Assembly (NCBI GenBank): GCA_016707425.1
Contig: JADJHU010000007.1
Span: forward strand, 1 to 64,000
Direction: 5' to 3'
Source of the DNA: Gammaproteobacteria bacterium
Lineage (GTDB): Bacteria; Pseudomonadota; Gammaproteobacteria; Steroidobacterales; Steroidobacteraceae
DNA: 64,000 nt
How positions within the stretch are numbered: the stretch's first letter is position 1; each line of letters begins with the position of its first letter. Under the pieces are notes generated by a model. The model was not told where the DNA came from and ran no database searches. It saw nothing but the letters and a program-made list of their open reading frames with translations. This document shows, piece after piece, positions 17,932-25,480 of this stretch. Made by a program: the position numbers and the translations under genes.

Positions 17932-20115
17932 TCAGCTCTCCGGGTCCAAATAGACGGCATCCACCATCTTGTCGATCATCGCTAGCGGTCCGTCGGGGCG
18001 TCCCGCATTCCGTGCCAGACGTGCGAACTCCTGCGCGCGCCGCAGCTCACCGCGAACCAGTGCACGCGCTTCAGGGTCGAGCCCTTCTTCCATGCCGGGG
18101 GGAAGAGCCAGCAAGTCGTGAATTATGCTATAGGTTTTCCCTATAGCGCTGCATGTTCTGAGCAGCCGTCCCCGGCGTTGAATCCACTGCCTCTCCACCG
18201 TAGTGCTGGCCAGAATGAATGCCCTGGATATTTGCGGAATATTGACGCCTTCGTCGAGGACGCGTTTGGCAGTTAGGACCTGAATCTCCCCGTCTTGAAA
18301 CGACCGGATAATCTGCTTTGTTCTGGCGCGGTCGGCCGTCTCTTCCGCTGTGAGCTGATGAAACAGGATGCTCCTGCGGCCTAATAGCCGGTTCACTTCG
18401 TCGAGCTGTTCCGGCCCTTTGTCGGAGGCGTAGACCAGAGTGTGCTTGAGGGTCCCCGCATTCTCTTTGTCGAGCAGGGATGCGAGCATCGAGACTTTGC
18501 CGGAAGCCGTCTCTAGCAGCGCCCGTCGGTCGCGGAAGAGTTTCGCAAGGAAGGGTTCTGGTTTGCCGTTTTCCGATCGCCATGCGTTCTGCTTGATTTT
18601 TCCCGTGAGGTCGAACCACTCATCCATCTCGGTCCCTGACAGATAGACCGGATGAACGTAGTAGTCATACTCGACGAGGCATTTCCCAATAGCCTCTTCG
18701 AGCGTGAAACGGAAGCGCACAGGCCCGAAGAAGGCCAGCAGCGCCTCGGTGCCTTCTTCATCATATTGACGGATTGGTGTTGCCGACAGCGCAAGCCGGT
18801 GTTCGAAAAACTCCGGCGGGTCAGCAATGAAGGAGGCTCGCCCAAGGTTGTGAGCTTCGTCGGCAATCAGAAGGCGTTCACATTCGAAGCGCTTGAGTGC
18901 GTCGGCGAACTCTGGCGTGCAAAGCGTGTCGTGACTAACCACCACAGCTTCGACATCGGAGAGGCCCGTGCGTAGCCGCCTGCTGAGCTTCTGCAATTCG
19001 CTTGCACGCTTGGCGGCTCCGCCGACGGTTGTCAAGTTGACAGGGGTCACGCCGAACGGTGACATTTCCTCGCACCACTGCTCCACAAGCGGCACATAAG
19101 GTGCTGCGACAACGATGAGGAGGGGCTTGTGTTGCTGATAGAGCCGATGCGCTGCGATCATTGACGTAATCGTCTTGCCCGATCCCGTCGCCATTTCTAG
19201 AACGCCTCTGTAGCCGCCATCGCACCACGCAGAAACCGCGTCGCCCTGGTGTCTGAAAGGGCCGTCCGCATATCGTAAGGATAGCGGGACTGCGAAAGAC
19301 GTTTTTGAAAGCTGGATATCCGGCTTTGAGATTGCTTCCTCAGCAGGAGCGTTGGCCCGCGTGAACAAGGCGGCTAGATCATCTTCGCCGGGCGGTGTTT
19401 CCGATCCGTAGGTCTTGAGCAGGCGCTGCTTTACGGCATCGGGCATGCCAATAACAAGGCAATTGTCTTCCTTGTTGTCCCAGAGCCGTGAGAACTGATA
19501 AGTCAGCTTATCTGCGATGTAACACTGATTGGGGTCTTGCCATGACTTTGAGATTGCGATCTGCTCGACGTTCTTGCGAATACCTGCGTATGTAACGTTG
19601 CTTGAGCCGTGCGCTGCGACCACATCCTCGCCGGCCTGAAACAGCCAGATCTTCGGATGGAAAAGCGCGTCTCTCATGAGTGCAACTTTGATCTCGATCC
19701 GTCCGGTGCGCAGGAGCCACGAAAGGCACTTTAGGGTGTGTTGCTGAAGCAAGTCTTCCGTGACGATCAACTCTTCAAGCGCGGCGTTGGCGATTTCTTC
19801 AGCCGACCTTATCCCTTTCTCTATTGCTTCCTGATCAGCAGGACGGATGTATGGGCTGACGAGCAGCCGGAAGCTCTCGGTCGATGCGTTGATATAGGTG
19901 GCAAGGCCAGGGGCAAGGGCGGCGAGCACTTCGCTTGAGAAGAAGCCGACCATGCAATCGACCCGCGAGGCGTTCTTGAACCCAGGGATCAGGACCTCTT
20001 CGGCAAGGGGTTCTGCCGGAAGAAAGTAAAGTGGACGAACGGATTCCAAGGCCCGTAAGTCAGGGTCGCCATGCGAGCTTTTCTTATTTCCCATGGCGGC
20101 CGATTCGCTTCTCAC
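17932..20115 (-). CDS. PLD-like domain fused to superfamily 2 DEAH helicase
   Basis: 727 aa. The N-terminal ~280 residues carry one PLD/HKD-like half-site (His153-x-Lys155 in FHPKIW, then GSSN 170-173). The C-terminal helicase has ATGSGKT (309-315), DEAH, the motif III sequence LSATPI and motif VI QRRGRLLR. The start is GTG 20115 overlapping the upstream stop (GTGA), with ATG 20094 as an alternative. One HKD per chain implies a dimeric nuclease, or a binding-only role. It probably moves along or cleaves foreign DNA with the SMC-like ATPase. The arrangement recalls the restriction half reported for SspABCD-SspFGH systems, and I cannot confirm homology without a search. DISARM and Druantia were considered and lack support. 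Confidence 0.85.
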   Translation of the reverse strand: MRSESAAMGNKKSSHGDPDLRALESVRPLYFLPAEPLAEEVLIPGFKNASRVDCMVGFFSSEVLAALAPGLATYINASTESFRLLVSPYIRPADQEAIEKGIRSAEEIANAALEELIVTEDLLQQHTLKCLSWLLRTGRIEIKVALMRDALFHPKIWLFQAGEDVVAAHGSSNVTYAGIRKNVEQIAISKSWQDPNQCYIADKLTYQFSRLWDNKEDNCLVIGMPDAVKQRLLKTYGSETPPGEDDLAALFTRANAPAEEAISKPDIQLSKTSFAVPLSLRYADGPFRHQGDAVSAWCDGGYRGVLEMATGSGKTITSMIAAHRLYQQHKPLLIVVAAPYVPLVEQWCEEMSPFGVTPVNLTTVGGAAKRASELQKLSRRLRTGLSDVEAVVVSHDTLCTPEFADALKRFECERLLIADEAHNLGRASFIADPPEFFEHRLALSATPIRQYDEEGTEALLAFFGPVRFRFTLEEAIGKCLVEYDYYVHPVYLSGTEMDEWFDLTGKIKQNAWRSENGKPEPFLAKLFRDRRALLETASGKVSMLASLLDKENAGTLKHTLVYASDKGPEQLDEVNRLLGRRSILFHQLTAEETADRARTKQIIRSFQDGEIQVLTAKRVLDEGVNIPQISRAFILASTTVERQWIQRRGRLLRTCSAIGKTYSIIHDLLALPPGMEEGLDPEARALVRGELRRAQEFARLARNAGRPDGPLAMIDKMVDAVYLDPES

Positions 20116-20315
20116 CCGGCGTTCCGTTTCCGGCCGTCTGTCAGCGATCCTTCTGATGCCTTTAGAGGAAGACTGCTTTCCGGGCTCGCACGGTAACGGG
20201 CAATGAACTCAGAGATGGCACGCCGGATCATCCAGGCGGCCGACAGGTCAAGGGATGCTGCGAGCTGGCTCAGCTCGGCATAATCGGCTTCATCTAGCGT
20301 CACCGACAGGCGCAC
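20112..20315 (-). CDS. Small ribbon-helix-helix (CopG/Arc-type) protein, likely autoregulator
   Basis: 67 aa from GTG 20315: RLSVTLDEADYAELSQLAASL with WMIRRAISEFIARY is a classic strand-helix-helix DNA-binding fold. A better ribosome site (GGAG, 7 bases away) lies before an in-frame CTG at 20345, which would add a basic start (LAKTKSHKSG). The true start may therefore be non-canonical. It is the first gene of the minus-strand unit and overlaps the helicase by GTGA. An inverted repeat lies immediately upstream (20377-20411), as expected for self-repression. Confidence 0.7.
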   Translation of the reverse strand: MRLSVTLDEADYAELSQLAASLDLSAAWMIRRAISEFIARYRASPESSLPLKASEGSLTDGRKRNAG

Positions 20316-20376
20316 ACCACTCTTATGGCTTTTTGTCTTGGCCAGAGATATTCTCCTCAGAACTGCATCAGTTTTA

Positions 20377-20411
20377 CACCATTTGGCCGTGGATCCAACG
20401 CCAAAGTGGTG
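20377..20411. promoter_or_regulatory. Inverted repeat upstream of the accessory unit, candidate operator
   Basis: CACCATTTGGC (20377-20387) faces GCCAAAGTGGTG (20400-20411) across 12 bases, with one unpaired base. It sits 32 bases before the possible CTG start of the ribbon-helix-helix gene, where the promoter should be. Confidence 0.45.
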
Positions 20412-21092
20412 CAGCTAGCACCCCGTTGGCTCAGGCAATAGACCCCTTCGATCCTCCGTCTAGGTCAATTGCCCTGGGGGTGTCCTTGCGTGGGGCGATG
20501 GTCTCTCGCCATCTATCGCCGACCGTCTTCTGTAAGCGGAATGTATTGACGGTCAATCTGACGGTAAATCGGTATGACTCTTCACGAGAAGGTTAGTGTG
20601 CACAGCCACTTAGATGGGCTTGCGACAATTGAGTGGGTACTGTCTACGACCCGGCGCTGACGCATTTCTGTGCCGAGATTCGGCGTGCTGGCAGACAGTA
20701 CCCTTCTCCTGCCTGCGCATTTCGACCTGGAGATCCAGCGCAACTGGTGATGCGCAGCGTTCTAGCAGCCTGTCGGACAGACGTTGTCAGAGGAGAAGTC
20801 GGGGACGATACAGCGCGCTGAATTCATGCCGCCCCGATGAAGATGCGGGGGAGAAAGTGCTCGGTCAAAGGGGGGGCTCTATACCCTCACTTGGGGGGCG
20901 ATTGGGCTATAATCTCACCCGGTGCCGAGAGTTGTCCGATGCCGGCTTGGTGCGGTCAATTTCTCAGTCAGTTCTCTTGGGGGTATTTCTTGGGGTACCG
21001 AAATTCGGTGTCCGAGAGAACTTTTGGAGAATCAGTAGGTTGGGGAGCGGTGTGGATGCCTCTCTCCCAGCTTCTGGCTGGCCGGTTTCTGC
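20412..21092. other. Non-coding stretch before tRNA-Arg
   Basis: No convincing gene on either strand. The frames present have no family resemblance. There is an isolated TATAAT near 20909, too far from the tRNA to assign. The stretch separates the defence unit from the tRNA and may be the recombination-derived border of the island. Confidence 0.4.
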
Positions 21093-21169
21093 GCGCCCGT
21101 AGCTCAGTTGGATAGAGTACCTGGCTACGAACCAGGGGGTCGGGAGTTCGAATCTCTCCGGGCGCGCCA
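21093..21169 (+). tRNA. tRNA-Arg (anticodon ACG)
   Basis: 77 bases including an encoded CCA. The acceptor stem GCGCCCG pairs with CGGGCGC. The D-loop is GCTCAGTTGGATAGAGT. The anticodon arm CCTGG-CTACGAA-CCAGG gives ACG, and the T-arm is GGGAGTTCGAATCTCTCC. A. ACG is wobble-edited to ICG and reads CGU/C/A. tRNA genes are standard integration sites, and an integrase scrap follows about 120 bases downstream. Confidence 0.97.
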
Positions 21170-21287
21170 ACTCATCAAGCACTTACAAACATCGGTGCAC
21201 CGACCGTAGTGAAAACGTAGCGTTCGCTGCTGCGTTTTCGGCCGGCGGGGCGGATGCGCTCGGCGACGAAGCTCAACTTCTCCGGCG

Positions 21288-21371
21288 CCAGGTGTGCCTC
21301 AGGTCGTGAAAGCGGAAATCCTCGATGCCGGACTTACCTGCAGGGATGGTTTGAACTTCCTATCCGCGGGA
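21288..21371 (-). pseudogene. Remnant of a tyrosine recombinase (integrase)
   Basis: On the minus strand the peptide GIEDFRFHDLRHTW (21329-21288) matches box II of tyrosine recombinases (His-x-x-Arg). It is followed at once by divergent sequence and a stop. The preceding bases (21330-21371) belong to the 42-bp repeat also found at 27665. Next to a tRNA gene this is most likely the last trace of an island or prophage integrase. It is too short to be active. Confidence 0.55.
21330..21371. repeat. 42-bp direct repeat, copy A
   Basis: Matches 27665-27706 in the same orientation at 39 of 42 positions. Core GGATGGTTTGAACTTCC. This copy continues directly into the integrase remnant on the minus strand. 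The two copies bracket the second IS21 element and the TPR locus, 6.3 kb apart. Confidence 0.75.
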
Positions 21372-21784
21372 CTGCATCTTCTTCAACGATGCGTTACGCG
21401 AGATGCTAGCGAAGCTTGCTGATTGCGGCGTCGAACTTGTCGGCGACACTTTGCGCCCAGCCGGAAACTTCCGGATTGGCGATTGCTGCGCCGCAATCAG
21501 ACAATGCTCCCTCAACATCTCCAGGTGCTGCTTCTTCCAGGGCGCCTTCTGCGATGTGGTCGCAATTGCTTCTTCTGCAATCCGGTTGTCGCATTGAGAC
21601 AATTGACTCAGGATCCGCCCGTATGGACTAAGCACCCACAGGCGCGGCCCTACATAATGCTTTTCCTTGTACTCATGGCGCTTCCCGAGCACCGTGTAGA
21701 GCGACAGCCTAACTTCCGTGTAAGGCGACACCCAGATTTACGCATCTTCGGGTCGGCCGAGTAGCCTCGTCCGCCATCGCAGCG

Positions 21785-23057
21785 ATGGCGGAGGCGGACG
21801 TGGCGAGCACCGATCTGGAGATCCGCATGACCATCAAGACGCTGGCCACCAAGGGGATGCCGAAGCGGCGCATTGCGCGCGAGCTGTCGCTCAGCGAAGG
21901 GACTGTCCGTTATCACCTGCGCCGCCTCGCCGACGGAGCGAGCGACGGCCGCGCTCGTCAGCAGCGCCGGGCGGGCGCGTATCGCGCGGCGATCGATCAC
22001 TGGCTCGCGCAGCACGGGCGGCACCGGTCAACGTCGCCGCGCTGCACGACTGGCTCGTGGCTGAGCACGGTTACCCGGGCAGCCTGCGCTCGGTGCAGCG
22101 CTTCGTGGGCGATGTCTATCCGCGTCCACCGCGGCGCGCCCGGCGGCGCGTGGAGACGCCGCCCGGAGCCCAGGCACAGGTCGACTGGGCGCAGTTCCCG
22201 GGCCTGATCGTCGCCGGCCGCGAGCAGACCCTGCACGCCTTCCACATGGTGCTGTCGCACTCGCGCTTCGACGCGATCGTGTGGATGACCAGCGAGGACC
22301 AGCTGTCCTGGCTGTCCGGGCACAACGGCGCGTTCACGCGCCTCGGTGGCATCCCGGCCGTCGTTCGCGTCGACAACACCAAGACCGCCGTCGTACACGG
22401 CGCCGGCGCCTGGGGCGAGCTCAACGCCAGCTACCGGGCCTACGCTCGTGCCGTGCGCTTCCACATCGACCCCTGCGCCCCGTACAGCCCCGAGCACAAG
22501 GGCAAGGTCGAACGCGCTGTCCGCACCCAGCGCTTCGGGCCGGTCCCGGCCGAGCGGGCCTGGGACAGCGTGGAAGAGCTGCAGGTGCGCACTGACGCGG
22601 AGGTCGAGCACTCGGCCCGCCGGCGGCGCTGCCCGGCGACCGGCACCTCGGTGTGGGAGGCCTGGCACGCCGAGCGCGAGCGGCTCGCGCCGCTGCCGAT
22701 CCTGCCCGTGCCGTTCGATCACGTCGCCACCCGTCGCGTGGCCGGCGACGCGCTGGTCGCCTTCGAGGGTCACCAGTACTCGGTCCCGTTCGCCAACCTC
22801 GCCGCACGGTCGAGGTACGCGGTGGCGCCGGACGCGTGCAGGTGATCGCCGATCGGTGTGTCGTGGCCGACCATCCGCGCCACACCGCCGAGCGCCTGGT
22901 GATCGATCCGCGCCACTACGACGGTCCGGCCACGCCCACGGTGGCACCACCAACGCCCCTCGGTCGACTCGGTCGGCGCCTGCAGGAGCTGGCGATGATG
23001 CCCGTCGAGCGTCGTCCGCTCGACCTGCATGCCGCGCTCGCGGAGGCCGCCCGATGA
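21785..23057 (+). pseudogene. istA: IstA-like transposase, frameshifted
   Basis: Start ATG 21785. Helix-turn-helix MTIKTLATKGMPKRRIAREL, then after a shift near 22025 the DDE core QVDWAQFPG (Asp), VRVDNTKTAV (Asp) and YSPEHKGKVER (Glu). A second shift near 22805 leads to RVQVIADRCVVADHPRH and the end at 23057. Otherwise complete (about 420 aa). The stop overlaps istB (ATGA). Confidence 0.85.
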
Positions 23058-23828
23058 GCCGCCGCAAGCTCGACATCGACCACACCCGCGAGCGGCTGCT
23101 CGCCTTGGGGATGCCCTACGCCGCCGAGCAGCTCGAGCACCTGCTGTCCGACTCCGTCAAGCACAGCACTGCCCCGCATGCGTTCCTCGAGCAGATGCTC
23201 GAGATCGAGTACCAGGCTCGCGAGGCACGCCGCACGCGCACGGCACTGCGCCTCTCCAACCTCCCGCCCGGCCAGACGCTCGCCGACTTCGACTTTGCAT
23301 TCCAGCCAGCGATCGGGCGTTCGCGCATCGAGACCCTCGCCACCTGCGCGTTCATCCGGGCCGCCGAGACCGTATTGATCCAAGGACCGCCCGGCGTCGG
23401 CAAGAGCCATCTGGCCGTCGGTCTCGGCGTCAAAGGCATCGAGCACGGCTTCTCCGCGCAGTTCTACCGCTTCGACGAGCTGAAGATCGCGCTCAAGACC
23501 GATGCTCACTTGCCGCCCGCACGCCTGCGCCGTCGCAAGTACCTCTCCACCAGTCTGCTCATCATCGACGAGCTCGGCTTCGAACCGATGAGCCGCGAGG
23601 AGGCCAGCCTGTTCTTCCGACTGGTCGCCTACCGCTACGGCCGCGGCTCGATCCTGATCACCACCAACAAGAGCGTGCGCGAATGGACTGAGCTGCTCGC
23701 CGGCGACGAGGCGCTCACCACCGCCATCCTCGACCGCCTGCTGCATAAGGCGCACGTACTCAACATCAAGGGGAGGAGCTACCGACTCCAGAGACCTCGA
23801 GCACACCCTCGGAACCGTGCGTTCCTGA
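23054..23828 (+). pseudogene. istB: IstB-like ATPase, one-base insertion near the C-terminus
   Basis: From ATG 23054: QGPPGVGKSHLAVGLG (Walker A), LLIIDELGFEPMS (Walker B), ILITTNKSVREW (sensor), ILDRLLHKAHVLNIKG RSYRL. One extra C near 23783 shifts the last residues. Without it the protein ends RDLEHTLGTVRS at 23828, the usual IstB length of about 257 aa. All AAA+ motifs lie before the shift, so a slightly altered protein might still work. Confidence 0.85.
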
Positions 23829-24530
23829 ACCCATTAACCCCGACCCGGGTGCGTAAAGGTACATGTCGCCCTAACGCGTGAAACTGGGTGTCGCTTGACA
23901 CCGTGACAGCGATCATGTCGCAGAGCGACCCCGGCGGATACAAGACCTTGTTCTTCAGTCCGAGTTTTTCGCACGAATCGACCGTCAGGTCTGAAGAAAG
24001 CCCCCAGGTCATCGTGCGTCCCTCCACGGCACACTGCACCCAATAGGGAGTATCCATTCTGCGGTTGCTGGCTGGTCCATTGCCATACCGCTCAAGGTAC
24101 TCCTGTTGCACCACTCCCTTGCAGTCCGATTCTTCGACCAGCATCGCCGGCGGAAGATTGAGATCACGCTGAAGTGCCCGCAAAGTGCTGAATCGCTCCG
24201 CCACGGACCCCTTGAGCAGCTTTTCGTTCGTCGGCCACATGGATCCGTTGCTGTTCCAGGAGGCATAAGTGCACGAGTCGCTGCTGCCTCGAGCGCACTT
24301 GTCTGCGCCCAACTCATTCCACAGGTAATCGTCGAGCGAACCGGGAGAGCACGCCCATGCCAGGCCACGGGCCTTGTCGATATCGCGCCAGGGCTGCCAA
24401 TCGCCCTTATGCTTGGGTTCTGCCGCGCGAACGATGCCCCGCTTGTCTTCCTTCCTTTCGATTGGAGGGCATTTCTCGCACTGACTCTGTGAAGCGCGAG
24501 CGGCCTGTTCGACCAGATCCTGGTTGACCG

Positions 24531-25060
24531 AGTTTCTTGCCAATAGTCTGTGAGGCAGGGTTCGATAGCTGCTCGACTCTGGGGGTCGTCGATGCCTGTT
24601 CAAGAATGCGCGGGCATCGCGTGAATTGCAATGATGGGAAACCGGGAAGGATTGCGGCGGACTCGACGGCAGCATCTGGCTTCCCGTTCGCGCTCTTGCG
24701 AAATCCCGGGAGCAGGTACATGCGTTTAGCGGCTGCCCAGAAGGTTGGATCGCCCGGTGGATTTCATCGCGGATGCAATCGCAACGAAGTGTTCCTGTTC
24801 GCTGTGGTCGATCGATCCTCAGTTGCTGCATGCGCAGGGCGTTCCTCGCGGCTTCTGCGGCTATTGATACGCTTGCGGAGCATCGGCGCATCTCCGGCAT
24901 TTTCCAGGTGCGCGTCCCGTGCCCGGTGCCTGGTGCGACCGCCACTATCTGCGCGCGATCTGGCTTCACTCCATGGCCGCTCGCAAAAGATGGTTATGGG
25001 GAGCAGGCTTTGCGGCGATCAGTGCAGCCACGGTGCTGCTCCAGCTCTGACGGACGCACG
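24531..25060. other. Stretch without a supportable gene
   Basis: Open frames exist on both strands, but none has domain, composition or start signals that distinguish it from chance in GC-rich DNA. It may contain the lost 5' end of the interrupted minus-strand gene and the promoters of both flanking, divergent units. Confidence 0.4.
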
Positions 25061-25480
25061 ATGGGCACATTTGCAGTTGCCGTGCGGGCAGTAATCGAGA
25101 ATCTCGAAAGTTCCGGATTCGAGATACTCGAGGCGGTGTTCGATGCTTCGCACACGCCGCATGTGGTGGCGGAGCGGAACGACAGGCTGCAATTCGTGCT
25201 GGTGCAGGGCATCGAGGGTCCGTACCTGGCGGACTTCAGCGAGGAGACCCACTACGCGAGGATGCTGGCATTGGTCGAGGCGATCACATGGCATCCCAAG
25301 GGCGCTGAGGTCGGAAGGCTCGCGCAAGCCAATCAGGGTGACGCCAGGCTGGCGATCGTCGGGCTGCTGTGGGTAGAGCCGACGGAGCAGGGTGCTGAAC
25401 CGGCCTTCATGGCCAAGGTCTTTCCCTACCGGACTATCGATCCTACCGGTCATATCTTTGCAATGGGGGATTACGGATGA
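25061..25480 (+). CDS. 139-aa protein of unknown function
   Basis: Starts MGTFAVAVRAVIENLESSGFEILEAV, with no signal peptide. It contains FVLVQGIEGPYLADFSEETHY and ends IFAMGDYG. The compact alpha/beta pattern and the lack of catalytic motifs recall small cytoplasmic chaperone- or immunity-like proteins, but I do not recognise it. The stop overlaps the start of the TPR gene (ATGA), so the two are co-translated and probably act together. Confidence 0.6.
   Translation: MGTFAVAVRAVIENLESSGFEILEAVFDASHTPHVVAERNDRLQFVLVQGIEGPYLADFSEETHYARMLALVEAITWHPKGAEVGRLAQANQGDARLAIVGLLWVEPTEQGAEPAFMAKVFPYRTIDPTGHIFAMGDYG

Larger units (their letters stand above)
21697..23898 (+). mobile_element. IS21-family insertion sequence, copy 2 (2202 bp)
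   Basis: Terminal inverted repeats TAGAGCGACAGCC (21697) and, inverted, TCAAGCGACACCC. The 7-base duplication CACCGTG lies at 21690-21696 and 23899-23905. Its genes and ends differ from copy 1 (14171-16766), so the two are separate IS21 lineages and not a duplication. Confidence 0.88.
21406..24530 (-). pseudogene. Unknown protein gene interrupted by IS21 copy 2
   Basis: Upstream part (to 23899): NQDLVEQAARASQSQCEKC, WRDIDKARGLAWACSPGSL and AERFSTLRALQRDLNLPPAM, Cys-rich, ending LCDMIAVTV. Removing the IS and one 7-base target copy continues in frame as LGKRHEYKEKHYVGPRLWVLS. A further frame change leads to a helical tail WAQSVADKFDAAISKLR ending at 21406. The upstream limit is approximate because no start or signal peptide is clear. 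I do not recognise the family. The paired cysteines suggest an exported, disulfide-bonded protein. Its neighbour on the other side is an exported TPR protein. Confidence 0.55.

Noticed and set aside
17932..20115. DISARM or Druantia system
   Set aside because: No DUF1998 protein, methyltransferase or Druantia-type long proteins nearby. The helicase-PLD arrangement sits in one chain in an SspBCD context.
14171..23898. The two IS21 elements as one composite transposon
   Set aside because: Different terminal repeats, different target duplications and dissimilar transposase sequences, in opposite orientation.
24773..25060. Upstream extension of the 139-aa protein to 235 aa
   Set aside because: The added ~95 residues are Arg/Cys-rich with no continuity of character. 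ATG 25061 gives a coherent protein.
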